From: an uncultured Clostridia bacterium
GTDB lineage: Bacteria; Bacillota; Clostridia; Christensenellales; Pumilibacteraceae
Direction: 5' to 3'
Length of the DNA: 48,014 nucleotides
Assembly: GCA_947384195.1 (NCBI GenBank)
Contig: CANDGE010000002.1
Span: 1-48,014, forward strand
Shown here piece after piece: positions 8,836 through 16,467 of the stretch. Each line of letters begins with the position of its first letter. Position 1 is the stretch's first letter. The position numbers and the translations under genes were made by a program. A model generated the notes under the pieces. That model was not told where the DNA came from. It ran no database searches and worked only from the letters and a program-made list of their open reading frames with translations.

Positions 8836-8880
8836 CGATCCTTCGCGAGCAAAAAAACGCTCGGCATGACAAAGCGGAAA
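8836..8880 (-). repeat. Possible remnant of a dispersed intergenic repeat
   Basis: The minus strand reads GTCATGCCGAGCG, then a T-run, then GCTCGCGAAGGATCG. This resembles the GTCAT..CCGAGCG..CGAAGGATC pattern of intergenic repeats common in many bacterial genomes. CGAGC and GCTCG can pair around the T-run. Only one copy is seen here, so the repeat status is unproven. Confidence 0.35.
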
Positions 8881-8961
8881 GCGCACGTTACGCCTTGCAA
8901 CGCAGTATAAAGTATCCGCATCGCGCATTTTGATCCCCCCCAACCGACCCGCACGCACGCA

Positions 8962-8987
8962 AAAACGACTGCCGCGGCAGTCGTTTT
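8962..8987 (-). terminator. Rho-independent terminator of the SPFH/RHH operon
   Basis: Perfect 26-base palindrome with arms AAAACGACTGCCG, 3 bases beyond the stop of the RHH gene. On the minus strand it ends in five T. Being symmetrical, it could also stop plus-strand transcripts. Confidence 0.85.
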
Positions 8988-8990
8988 GGA

Positions 8991-9179
8991 TCAATGCGTT
9001 TCCCGTTCGCCGTCGCGATCGACGCGACGCCTGCGTTTGACGCATTCGGTAAGCAAATATTCGATCTGTCCGTTGACCGAACGGAACTCGTCGTTCGCCC
9101 AACGTTCGAGCTCGACGTATAAGCTTTCCGAAACGCGCAACGGTATTTGCTTTTTGGTATTCTTTTCCTTTTCGATCAT
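8991..9179 (-). CDS. Ribbon-helix-helix (Arc-type) DNA-binding protein
   Basis: 62 residues. A basic N-terminus is followed by KQIPLRVS, the expected DNA-contacting beta strand, then [16 protein letters not shown] and [17 protein letters not shown], the two helices of the RHH fold. The C-terminal tail is Arg-rich. Such proteins bind DNA as dimers of dimers and are often repressors of their own operon. It follows the SPFH gene by 54 bases with AGGTG before the ATG and shares its transcript. The twin TGATATCA palindromes over the operon's start site are the likely target. Arc-type genes next to SPFH genes recur in related bacteria to my knowledge, but the job of the pair is not established. Confidence 0.82.
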   Translation of the reverse strand: MIEKEKNTKKQIPLRVSESLYVELERWANDEFRSVNGQIEYLLTECVKRRRRVDRDGERETH

Positions 9180-9233
9180 TACTCACACCTACTGCCGATC
9201 GCGGCACGACGACGCAAACCGCCGCTATGCGGC

Positions 9234-10172
9234 TCAGTATATAGACCCGCTGTTGACTATCGGTTGCGCGTCGCGATTGCCGCAGAGCACTACCAACAGA
9301 TTTGACACCATAGCCGCTTTGCGCTCGTCGTCAAGCTCCACTATGTCGTTGTCCGAGAGCTTTTTGAGCGCCATATCGACCATAGACACCGCGCCGTCCA
9401 CTATCTTTTGCCGCGCCGCGATTATAGCCGAAGCCTGTTGACGCTGTAACATAGCCGCCGCGATCTCGGGCGCGTACGCGAGATTGTTGATGCGCGCTTC
9501 GATGATCTCTATGCCCGCCATGTCCACGCGCTCCTGCAACTCGGTTTTGAGCACGTCGGCTATCTCCTGCGCCGAGCCACGCAACGACTTTTCGTCGCCG
9601 CCGTCGCTCACGTCGTAAGGATATCGGCGCGCAACGTGACGGATGGCGCTGTCCGCCTGAGTGGAAATGTAATTGAGATAATTATCGACGGCAAACACCG
9701 CTTTGGCGGTATCGGCTATGCGCCAAATAACTACCACGCTTATCTCTATGGGATTGCCGTCCTCGTCGTTTACCTTTTGCTTATCGTTATTGAGCGTCAT
9801 CGCTTTCAGCGACAGCTTTTTGTTGAGCTTGCCCATAACGGCTGGATTGTTAGCCGAACAGAACGGATTGACGAAATAAAACCCGTCCTTATTGAGCGTG
9901 CCGTGATATTTGCCGAACAGCGTTAGCACGATCGCCTCGTTGGGCGCGAGCACCTTAAACCCGTTTAAGCACACCGCCGCGACCAACATCAGGATCAGCC
10001 CCGCCGCAATCAACGCAAAAAACTCCGGGTGCGCGGGCTCCGAGTCGCCGCCTACGGACAACCCGCCCAATATCGCCAAAGCCAAACCGCCCAACATTGC
10101 GACGACCGCCGCGACAAGCACTGCCCAACCGTTGACGCCCTTTAATTCCCGTTCCTTAACTTCCTTTCTCAT
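9234..10172 (-). CDS. SPFH (stomatin/prohibitin/flotillin) domain membrane protein
   Basis: 312 residues. Two hydrophobic segments near the N-terminus (about 15-40 and 52-70) form a hairpin anchor. An SPFH domain follows (about 70-260), with [22 protein letters not shown] at its start and the helical, Gln/Ala-rich stretch [20 protein letters not shown] typical of the end of stomatin-like proteins. Members oligomerise in membranes and organise microdomains or control proteases; the partner here is unknown. Good GGAGG site before the ATG at 10172. First gene of a two-gene operon with the RHH regulator. Confidence 0.9.
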   Translation of the reverse strand: MRKEVKERELKGVNGWAVLVAAVVAMLGGLALAILGGLSVGGDSEPAHPEFFALIAAGLILMLVAAVCLNGFKVLAPNEAIVLTLFGKYHGTLNKDGFYFVNPFCSANNPAVMGKLNKKLSLKAMTLNNDKQKVNDEDGNPIEISVVVIWRIADTAKAVFAVDNYLNYISTQADSAIRHVARRYPYDVSDGGDEKSLRGSAQEIADVLKTELQERVDMAGIEIIEARINNLAYAPEIAAAMLQRQQASAIIAARQKIVDGAVSMVDMALKKLSDNDIVELDDERKAAMVSNLLVVLCGNRDAQPIVNSGSIY

Positions 10173-10193
10173 TATTGCCTCCGCAAATTATTT

Positions 10194-10212
10194 TGATATC
10201 AAATTGATATCA
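10194..10212 (-). promoter_or_regulatory. Tandem TGATATCA palindromes, probable RHH operator
   Basis: Two perfect 8-base palindromes TGATATCA (10194-10201 and 10205-10212), 11 bases apart centre to centre, lie over the predicted start of transcription (about 10211) and the leader. One-turn spacing is what Arc-type RHH tetramers need. The regulator is encoded in the same operon, so autorepression is the simplest reading. Confidence 0.65.
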
Positions 10213-10217
10213 CATAC

Positions 10218-10246
10218 ATTATACGACAAACGGCGGGGTTTGTCAA
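10218..10246 (-). promoter_or_regulatory. Promoter of the SPFH/RHH operon
   Basis: Perfect TTGACA (10241-10246) and TATAAT (10218-10223) on the minus strand with a 17-base spacer. Confidence 0.88.
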
Positions 10247-10320
10247 GGGTTTTGCGAAAATTTTTTTTGCGCACCGACGTGAAAACGCAAACCCGACGCG
10301 CGACAAAATGCGCGCCGACG

Positions 10321-10349
10321 TTGACATACTGCGGCGTTTGCGGTATAAT
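10321..10349 (+). promoter_or_regulatory. Promoter of the YitT-type gene, near-leaderless
   Basis: Perfect TTGACA (10321-10326) and TATAAT (10344-10349) with a 17-base spacer. The start codon lies only 10 bases after the -10 box, so the mRNA would begin about 3 bases before ATG, with no room for a ribosome site. Confidence 0.88.
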
Positions 10350-10359
10350 ATAAGATAGA

Positions 10360-11250
10360 ATGGATAAAACGGCAAAACTCAACTTAATAAAGAAGTATGC
10401 GACGATATTTTTGGGGAGCGTTATATATTCGCTCGGCGTCGCGCTGTTTCTCGATCCGAGCGCGCTCGCATCGGGCGGGGTCACGGGCATTGCGATAATA
10501 GTCAACTACGTGACGGGCGACGTTATAGGCACCGGTTGGATAATACTTATAGTCAACGTGCCGTTGTTTATCATAGGCGCGATATTTTTCGGAAAGAGTT
10601 TTATAATATCGACGGTGATAGCTACGGGGCTGTCGTCGGGACTTATCGAGCTGTGGGCGTACACCGTAGCGCCGTACATGCCGACTATGGAAAACTCTAT
10701 CATCCCCGCAGTCGTCGGCGGCGGACTGTTCGGCGGCGGGCTCGGGCTCATATTCCGCGCGGGCAGCACTACCGGCGGCACGGACATAATAGTCAAGCTT
10801 TTGCGCAAAAAGTTCAGGCACATGAAAACAGGCGTCATATCCATGGCTATCGATATGGTGATAGTGGCGGTTTCGGGCGTCGTTTACAGGGATGTAGAGC
10901 TTTTGATACTGACGGCGCTGTCCATAATCGTGTTTACCGTCGTATTCGACCGCGTGCTGTACGGCGGCAATCCCGCCATGCTCGTGCACATAGTGACGAC
11001 AGCCGACAAAGTGCAACCGATATGCGACGGCATACTCAAAGAGCTTGACAGCAGTGCGACCATACTCGACGGCAAAGGCGCGTACTCGGGCGACGATAAG
11101 GCAGTCGTCATGTGCGTGATCAAAAACTTTTTATACCCCAAGCTCAAAGACATAATCAAAACGCACGACAGTACCGCGTTTACGGTGGTAACGTCGGCAA
11201 AAGAAATATACGGCGAAGGCTATAAAGCGCACGACGCCGAAGAACTTTAA
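10360..11250 (+). CDS. YitT family membrane protein (DUF161 plus DUF2179)
   Basis: 296 residues. Five or so membrane segments (about 12-180) include the family's FLDPSALASGGVTGIAII and FRAGSTTGGTDIIVKLLRKK motifs. A soluble C-terminal DUF2179 domain (about 215-290) contains AMLVHIVT and LDGKGAYSGDDKAVVMCVI. Members are cytoplasmic-membrane proteins, suspected transporters or sensors; their substrate is not known. The ATG at 10360 is the only start compatible with the family's N-terminus and has no ribosome site, consistent with a leaderless mRNA. Divergent from the SPFH operon. Confidence 0.93.
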   Translation: MDKTAKLNLIKKYATIFLGSVIYSLGVALFLDPSALASGGVTGIAIIVNYVTGDVIGTGWIILIVNVPLFIIGAIFFGKSFIISTVIATGLSSGLIELWAYTVAPYMPTMENSIIPAVVGGGLFGGGLGLIFRAGSTTGGTDIIVKLLRKKFRHMKTGVISMAIDMVIVAVSGVVYRDVELLILTALSIIVFTVVFDRVLYGGNPAMLVHIVTTADKVQPICDGILKELDSSATILDGKGAYSGDDKAVVMCVIKNFLYPKLKDIIKTHDSTAFTVVTSAKEIYGEGYKAHDAEEL

Positions 11251-11253
11251 ATC

Positions 11254-11338
11254 AATTAAGAATTAAAAATGCAGAACGCAGAATCGATAAAAAGTACGAT
11301 CGACCGTCTGCCATTCCGCATTCTTAATTTTTAATTAA
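11254..11338. repeat. 85-bp imperfect inverted repeat between convergent genes
   Basis: Arms beginning AATTAAGAATTAAAAATGC on the left and the complement AATTAAAAATTAAGAATGC on the right match at about 20 of 23 positions. It fills the space between the convergent YitT-type gene and ppk. It may be a small mobile or MITE-like repeat, or may act as a shared terminator. Only one copy is visible here. Confidence 0.6.
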
Positions 11339-11351
11339 CGTCATTTCCGCA

Positions 11352-13424
11352 TTAAATATTTATCCCGTACTTCCCTTTCAAAAACAGCTCCTGACTGTTT
11401 ACGGGCTCGCCGTTTTGTTCGGGCATGACGTACGTGCCGCGCGAAGTTAGCCGCCGCGCTTTTACGTTGTCGGCGAGCATTACGCAAAGCATCCCGTAAA
11501 TTTTATCGGCGATCGTTTTGTCGAGCACCGGCGTGGCTATTTCGACGCGCTTGTCGGTGTTGCGCGTCATAAGGTCGGCGCTCGAAATGAATATCGCGCG
11601 ATCGTCACCGTCGCCGAAGCAATATATCCGCGAATGCTCCAAAAACCGCCCGACGATGCTTATGACCGAAATATTTTCGGTATTGCCAGCGATCTCGGGG
11701 ATAAGACAGCAAATACCGCGCACTATGAGCTTTATCTTTACGCCCGCCTTGCTCGCCGCGACGAGCTTGTCGATAATGGTCTTATCGGTAAGGCTGTTCA
11801 TTTTGGCTGTTATATATGCGGGCTTGCCCGACTTCGCCTTTTCGGTCTCGCGCTCGATATAATCTATTATCCCATGTTTGAGCGTTTTGGGCGCGATGAG
11901 AAGCCGTTCGTAATCGTGGTCGGTATTGGCTATGGCGATGTTACGGAAAAACGCGACCGCGTCCCTGCCGATCGCCTCGTCGGCGGTAATGATGTTGAGA
12001 TCGGTGTAAAGTCTCGACGTTTGTTCGTTGTAGTTGCCCGTGCCCAAATGCGTGATATATCGTATACGCCCGCCGTCGGCGAGCACGACCGAAATGATTT
12101 TTGAATGGACCTTGTAATTATCCATGCCGTAGATCACGGTACAGCCCGCATTTTTGAGTTCTTCGGCATAGTATAGATTGTTCTCCTCGTCGAACCGCGC
12201 GCACAGCTCGATAACGACCGTCACTTCCTTACCGTTCTCGCTCGCCTTTTTGAGCGCGTCCACTATGCGCGAATGCTTGTCGAGCCGATATATCGTTATT
12301 TTGATCGACGCGACGCGGCTGTCGTCGGCGCACTCGTTCAACAACCGCACGAGCGTGTCCATGCCGTCGAACGGGTACGCCAAAAATATATCCGACTTTT
12401 CGACGCTCTCGATCACCGACGCGCCCGATCGCACGGGCGGCGGCAACGCGCGCGGTTTTTTGTATTTCAACGCCTGCTCGATATCGGGCGGAAGCATATC
12501 GCCCAGCCCCATCATAAATTTATGATCGAACGAATTTTTTACCGAAAAACAAAATTGCTTTTTCAGTCCCAAAAGCTTTAACACGAACGCTTTGATGCCG
12601 TCCGCGCCGTCGTCTATCTGTAAACGCACGGCGTCTTGCACGCCGCGCAGCTCGACCTTGTTTTTGAGATACTTGGAAAAATCGACGTCGCGCTCGATGT
12701 CCACGTCGTCTATGTTCGCATCGAAATCCGCGTTGCGCGTAAGCCGCAGCATGGCTTGGCTTTGTATCTTGTACCCGTCGAACACCGTTGCGCCGAATGT
12801 GCGTATCAGCTCCTCAATGGTTATGACGTTTATCTTTTTTCCGCCGTCGATGCGGAACAGGCGCGGAAGCTTGGGGCTTATAGCCATAACGCCGTACATC
12901 AGTCTGTCCGACTTTTTCAGCTCGAACATCATGTACCCGTTCATGTTCTCGAACCGTATCATGGGGTGTTTGGCGTCGAGCACCATCGGCGATAACAGCG
13001 GCAACACCTGCGTTTGGAAATACCGCTCGCACTTGGCGCGCTGCTTTTCGGACAGCTCCGCGCCCGTGCGTATGCGCAATCCCGCTTTATTCAATTCTTT
13101 TTTGAGCTTGGAATAAACATCGTCGGCAATGCGGTAGTATCCGTTGATCAGTTTGAGTACGCCGTCCACCTGCTCGCGTGCGGTCAAACCCGTCTTGTTC
13201 TCCTTGGCGGATGCGTCGAGCTTGGCGTCGTTGACGAGACTGCCTATGCGCACCATAAAAAATTCGTCGAGATTAGAGTGGAATATCGACAAAAATTTGC
13301 ACCGCTCCAACAGCGGATTGGTGGTATCGGTCGCTTGGTCGAGCACCCGTTTGTTAAACAGCAACCACGAATATTCGCGGTTCATGTATGCGCCTTTTAT
13401 AAACTTGATATTGTCGTCGGACAT
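11352..13424 (-). CDS. ppk1: Polyphosphate kinase 1
   Basis: 690 residues. Makes inorganic polyphosphate from ATP. Has the N-terminal NREYSWLLFNKRVL region, the RCKFLSIFHSNLDEFFMVR motif, and in the C-terminal phospholipase D-like part the two catalytic histidines in YKVHSKI (His440) and THLGTGNYN (His459), equivalent to E. coli His435 and His454. I chose the ATG at 13424 because GGAG lies 6 bases upstream; the frame is open to a TTG at 13466, which would add 14 residues unlike the family. Directly behind ppx and pfk on the same strand, so synthesis and breakdown of polyphosphate are co-expressed. Confidence 0.95.
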   Translation of the reverse strand: MSDDNIKFIKGAYMNREYSWLLFNKRVLDQATDTTNPLLERCKFLSIFHSNLDEFFMVRIGSLVNDAKLDASAKENKTGLTAREQVDGVLKLINGYYRIADDVYSKLKKELNKAGLRIRTGAELSEKQRAKCERYFQTQVLPLLSPMVLDAKHPMIRFENMNGYMMFELKKSDRLMYGVMAISPKLPRLFRIDGGKKINVITIEELIRTFGATVFDGYKIQSQAMLRLTRNADFDANIDDVDIERDVDFSKYLKNKVELRGVQDAVRLQIDDGADGIKAFVLKLLGLKKQFCFSVKNSFDHKFMMGLGDMLPPDIEQALKYKKPRALPPPVRSGASVIESVEKSDIFLAYPFDGMDTLVRLLNECADDSRVASIKITIYRLDKHSRIVDALKKASENGKEVTVVIELCARFDEENNLYYAEELKNAGCTVIYGMDNYKVHSKIISVVLADGGRIRYITHLGTGNYNEQTSRLYTDLNIITADEAIGRDAVAFFRNIAIANTDHDYERLLIAPKTLKHGIIDYIERETEKAKSGKPAYITAKMNSLTDKTIIDKLVAASKAGVKIKLIVRGICCLIPEIAGNTENISVISIVGRFLEHSRIYCFGDGDDRAIFISSADLMTRNTDKRVEIATPVLDKTIADKIYGMLCVMLADNVKARRLTSRGTYVMPEQNGEPVNSQELFLKGKYGINI

Positions 13425-13467
13425 GATAGCTCCGTTCGGTAAATTCGGGATCGATGATTTAGGCAAT

Positions 13468-14457
13468 TCATTTCTTTCCGCTCTTCTTTTTTGCGGACGG
13501 CTTTACTTCGTCGTAAGCGGGGACCGACTCGTTAAGGTCGATCGGCACACCCTTTTCCGCGCCCGTCGCGACAAGCGCCATATACCCTTCCTTTACGCCC
13601 GTATCGCTGATCACCACGTTATCGGGCTTGAATCGCCTTAAAAGCTCTTTCAGTATGAGCGACGCCACGGGCAAAACGTGTATCTTTTCGGGCGCGACTT
13701 TCATTATGAGCCGCGTGCGGTCCGACGACGACATCAACCACTTGGTAAACCGTTTGTAGTTGTCGTAATCGAACTCCGTACCTAATCTTTGCGATTCGCA
13801 ATACTCGCGGTAGACCGCATACAGCGCGTCGTTTATAGACCCTACCAACACGATGGTATTAAACTCGTTTTTGCCCGCCAGCTTGTTTTCGTCGCATTTT
13901 TTGCGCAAAAACTTTTTAATGTGTTTGGCTTGTTCTTCGGTCGGATACACGTCGGTCACGTACTTATTGCGCAGTTTGATCGGTCCGAAATCAAGGCATA
14001 TCATTTCGTCTTTGCTGTCCTTGGCGAGATCGCACAGCTCCACCGAGCCGCCGCCTATATCTATAAGCGCTACTTTATCGTACGCCGAATACTTGCGGTT
14101 CGACACAAAATCGCAATACGCCTCGGTCGTGCCGTCGAGATAGTTTATAACTATGCCCGTGCGCATACGTATCTTTTCCGCGACCTCCGCGATATTGTCT
14201 ATATTGCGCAAAGCCGCCGTCGAAATGCAATAGCATTCGTCGACGCCCATCGCCTTGCAGGTCGACCGCGCGAATATCAAAGCGTCGATAAGCTTTTCGA
14301 TACCGCGGCGGGAAATGGACTTGCCGTCGAAATAATCGGCTACCGCGATGTTCGACCTATCCTTATACACCGACGTAAAAATACCCGTGGTCTTATCGCC
14401 TTCGGCAATGACTGTCGATACGCCCGTCGAGCTCATGTCAATAACGGCACACTTCAT
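13468..14457 (-). CDS. ppx: Exopolyphosphatase / GppA-type phosphatase
   Basis: 329 residues, ASKHA fold. Hydrolyses polyphosphate or pppGpp. Visible motifs: CAVIDMSSTGVST (phosphate-1), the middle EAYCDFVSNRKYSAYDKVALIDIGGGSVEL (phosphate-2, with the catalytic Glu region before it), and DFGPIKLR. The length matches short Ppx proteins without the HD domain. It ends with a Lys-rich tail (SAKKKSGKK). AAGGAG precedes the ATG. Sits between pfk and ppk1. The pairing with ppk1 supports Ppx over GppA. Confidence 0.92.
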   Translation of the reverse strand: MKCAVIDMSSTGVSTVIAEGDKTTGIFTSVYKDRSNIAVADYFDGKSISRRGIEKLIDALIFARSTCKAMGVDECYCISTAALRNIDNIAEVAEKIRMRTGIVINYLDGTTEAYCDFVSNRKYSAYDKVALIDIGGGSVELCDLAKDSKDEMICLDFGPIKLRNKYVTDVYPTEEQAKHIKKFLRKKCDENKLAGKNEFNTIVLVGSINDALYAVYREYCESQRLGTEFDYDNYKRFTKWLMSSSDRTRLIMKVAPEKIHVLPVASLILKELLRRFKPDNVVISDTGVKEGYMALVATGAEKGVPIDLNESVPAYDEVKPSAKKKSGKK

Positions 14458-14503
14458 AAAAACTCCTTATATTAAATGTCGAGTCGCTCTAACCGCTCGG
14501 GAT

Positions 14504-15568
14504 CTACCGCCCGAACGAAATGCCTATGCTCTCGCCCGTCTTGACTTCCTGACAATCGGGCGGCACGAGCTTGGCTTTGCCCGCTATCTCCGACAACGAA
14601 TTGTACGTGACCTTGCCCTTCACCATAGCGACGGTCACGCCGAATACTCCGTCCTTTGCGAGCTTGCCCGCAAAGCTCCCGAACTGCGTCGACAGCACGC
14701 GGTCGTACGCCGACGGACTGCCGCCGCGCTGTATATGCCCCGGCACGACCACGCGCGTTTCGACGTTGGCGTTTTCGGCGATATACTTGGCGAGCGCGTT
14801 GGTCGCCGTAACGTCGTTTCCGCGCGATGCGGCGCGCTCCTTCTTTTTCATCTTGCTCTCTTCGACGGTCATCGCACCCTCGGCGATAGCGACTATGCTG
14901 AACGCTTTGCCCGCGTCCGCTCGCTTGCCGACAGCCTTTGCCACCTTTTCCGCCGAGAACGGGATCTCCGGCAAAAGTATTACGTCCGCACCGCCCGCAA
15001 GCCCCGCGTACAGCGTGAGCCACCCCGCTTTATTGCCCATGATCTCTACGAGCATGGTGCGCCCGTGGCTCGCCGCCGTGGTGTGGATACGGTCTATGCA
15101 CTCGGTCGCGATGTCGACCGCCGTATGAAACCCGAACGTTACGTCAGTACCCCAAATATCGTTGTCTATCGTCTTGGGCAAACCTATAACGTTACAGCCT
15201 TCCGCCGAAAGCAAAGCGGCGGTCTTGTGCGTGCCCGCGCCGCCCAACGTCAAAAGACAATCGAGCCCCATCTTTTTATAATTCTTTTTCATAAGGTCGA
15301 GCCGCGACACGCTGTTTTCGTCCTCGACCGTCATCAGCTTGAACGGCTGACGGCTCGTGCCGAGTATCGTTCCGCCCAAAGTTAGTATGCCCGTAAAATC
15401 GGACTTGTTCATAACGCGGCACTCGCCGCGAATAAGCCCGCCGTACCCGTCGGCTATGCCTATAAGCTCGACGTTCTTTATATTCTCGAACGCATACTTG
15501 CCGAAACCGCGTATTACCGCATTGAGCCCCGGACAATCGCCGCCCGAAGTGAGTATCCCTATTCTCAT
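14504..15568 (-). CDS. pfkA: 6-phosphofructokinase
   Basis: 354 residues from the ATG at 15568 (GGAGG upstream; the open frame extends 36 codons further without family similarity). Phosphorylates fructose 6-phosphate in glycolysis. Motifs: GILTSGGDCPGLNAVIRG, PKTIDND (Asp135 the catalytic base, Asp137), MGNKAGWL. Donor-site residues: Gly112, as in ATP enzymes, but Lys132, as in PPi and mixed-type enzymes. This combination is usual for the group of ATP-dependent enzymes that look PPi-like. The residue that is Asp or Asn in the GGDGS/GGNGT loop is Ala111 here, so the phosphoryl donor should be tested. First gene of the pfk-ppx-ppk run, with its own promoter. Confidence 0.93.
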   Translation of the reverse strand: MRIGILTSGGDCPGLNAVIRGFGKYAFENIKNVELIGIADGYGGLIRGECRVMNKSDFTGILTLGGTILGTSRQPFKLMTVEDENSVSRLDLMKKNYKKMGLDCLLTLGGAGTHKTAALLSAEGCNVIGLPKTIDNDIWGTDVTFGFHTAVDIATECIDRIHTTAASHGRTMLVEIMGNKAGWLTLYAGLAGGADVILLPEIPFSAEKVAKAVGKRADAGKAFSIVAIAEGAMTVEESKMKKKERAASRGNDVTATNALAKYIAENANVETRVVVPGHIQRGGSPSAYDRVLSTQFGSFAGKLAKDGVFGVTVAMVKGKVTYNSLSEIAGKAKLVPPDCQEVKTGESIGISFGR

Positions 15569-15621
15569 TGCCTGTCCTCCGTTAGCTCTACCGTCCGTAT
15601 AAACGGCATTCGTATATAAAA

Positions 15622-15651
15622 AGTATACCACTTTCAAACGGATATAGTCAA
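15622..15651 (-). promoter_or_regulatory. Promoter of pfk-ppx-ppk
   Basis: TTGACT (15646-15651) and TATACT (15622-15627) on the minus strand, 18-base spacer. The predicted leader is about 47 bases. Confidence 0.78.
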
Positions 15652-15680
15652 CAATATAACGACCTTTTAAACGCAAACAA

Positions 15681-15714
15681 AAACGCCGAGCATCGAGCTC
15701 GACGATTTTGTCGT
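15681..15714 (-). terminator. Probable terminator of the small lipoprotein gene
   Basis: Hairpin CGAGC-ATCGA-GCTCG with partly paired flanks, followed on the minus strand by GCGTTTTTG, within 40 bases of the lipoprotein stop codon. Confidence 0.55.
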
Positions 15715-15720
15715 TTTAGA

Positions 15721-16119
15721 TCAACCTACCAAAGTATGTTCGTTATCGCCGTCTTCTGCGGGCGGGGTCTTGCCGTCTTGGCAGTAATAAACGACCGTGC
15801 CTTCCTCTTCGCCTTTAAGCACGCCGTCGGAAACTTTGGTGAGCTTTTGCGTGGTGGATATCCCCATAACGGTCACCGTAACGCTGACCGTATCGCCGTC
15901 GATGGTATAAGTACCTTCCATGGAAACTTCCTGTCCCACGGCCGATTGCGTCAACGTTATCTTGCCGTCGTCCAACTTCATGACCATGCCTTCCTGCTTA
16001 GCGCCGTCGACATACGCGTAGTATGTACCGTCGACCTTAGACCCGCAAGCCGCAAGCCCGAATACGCACGAAACCGCCATAACGACAGCCAAAAGGGTGA
16101 TAAAAAGCTTTTTCTTCAT
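15721..16119 (-). CDS. Small lipoprotein of unknown function controlled by the adjacent HTH regulator
   Basis: 132 residues from the ATG at 16119, preceded by AAAGGAG. The signal peptide ends in the lipobox FGLAAC, so the protein is lipid-anchored outside the membrane. The mature part holds two short beta-repeat motifs (DGTYYAYVDG.., EGTYTIDGDTVSVTVTV) of the lipocalin-like or DUF5640-type kind, predicted all-beta, with an acidic tail. A possible ligand or stress sensor in the envelope; no partner is known. Its promoter contains a CCAA-N5-TTGG operator in the spacer, with further copies on both sides, so it is probably tightly repressed. Confidence 0.82.
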   Translation of the reverse strand: MKKKLFITLLAVVMAVSCVFGLAACGSKVDGTYYAYVDGAKQEGMVMKLDDGKITLTQSAVGQEVSMEGTYTIDGDTVSVTVTVMGISTTQKLTKVSDGVLKGEEEGTVVYYCQDGKTPPAEDGDNEHTLVG

Positions 16120-16136
16120 TTTTTTCTCTCCTTTGT

Positions 16137-16149
16137 CCAATTTTTTTGG
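16137..16149. promoter_or_regulatory. Operator copy 1 (CCAA-N5-TTGG)
   Basis: CCAATTTTTTTGG inside the longer inverted repeat GTCCAA-N5-TTGGAC (16135-16151). It lies in the leader of the lipoprotein gene just before its ribosome site. Confidence 0.65.
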
Positions 16150-16165
16150 ACTTTATGATATCGAC

Positions 16166-16194
16166 ATTATAGACCAAAATATTTGGTATGTCAA
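16166..16194 (-). promoter_or_regulatory. Promoter of the small lipoprotein gene
   Basis: Perfect TTGACA (16189-16194) and TATAAT (16166-16171), 17-base spacer, minus strand. The spacer is itself filled by operator copy 2. Confidence 0.9.
16174..16186. promoter_or_regulatory. Operator copy 2 (CCAA-N5-TTGG), within the promoter spacer
   Basis: CCAAAATATTTGG, extended to the inverted repeat ACCAAA-N3-TTTGGT (16173-16187). Binding here would block RNA polymerase directly. Confidence 0.7.
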
Positions 16195-16202
16195 GCAATT
16201 TA

Positions 16203-16215
16203 CCAATTTTTTTGG
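16203..16215. promoter_or_regulatory. Operator copy 3 (CCAA-N5-TTGG), upstream of the HTH gene
   Basis: CCAATTTTTTTGG in the longer repeat TTTACCAA-N5-TTGGTAAA (16199-16219). It lies 16 bases before the HTH start codon and could give autoregulation. Confidence 0.68.
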
Positions 16216-16230
16216 TAAAACTGTATCGAT

Positions 16231-16431
16231 ATGACAAAAATCGTTTTTGCGGAAAATTTAAGGATATTGCGAAAAAGCAGAAATCTGACGCAAGCCGCAC
16301 TTGCCGCTATGCTCGGCGTGGATAAACGAACGATCAGCGCATGGGAGAACAATATATGCGAGCCGAGCCTTACCGCGCTCGCACGGCTATGCGATATTTT
16401 CGACGAAAGCTTCGACGGGATACTTACATAA
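16231..16431 (+). CDS. XRE/Cro-type HTH transcriptional regulator
   Basis: 66 residues, only a DNA-binding domain. FAENLRILRKSRNLTQAALAAMLGVDKRTISAWENN is a classical HTH_3 helix-turn-helix, followed by a helix ending FDESFDGILT. No ligand domain is present. Divergent from the lipoprotein gene and separated by 111 bases containing three CCAA-N5-TTGG sites, which are its likely targets. No clear ribosome site or promoter of its own is visible before the ATG at 16231. The start fits the family's usual N-terminus. Confidence 0.88.
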   Translation: MTKIVFAENLRILRKSRNLTQAALAAMLGVDKRTISAWENNICEPSLTALARLCDIFDESFDGILT

Positions 16432-16467
16432 TATATTAAAAATTACATTAAAATTTCGCAAAAGCTA

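Larger units (their letters stand above)
8498..8990. other. Intergenic region between surface operon and RHH/SPFH operon
   Basis: 493 bases without a supported gene. It holds the promoter of the surface operon (8615-8643), a repeat-like stretch (8836-8880) and the terminator of the RHH gene (8962-8987). Minus-strand open frames through it have no ribosome site and are not counted as genes. Confidence 0.7.

Noticed and set aside
8593..9207. Minus-strand frame of 204 codons through the intergenic region
   Set aside because: No ribosome site; it covers the surface-operon promoter, a repeat-like stretch and a terminator, and overlaps the RHH gene in another frame.
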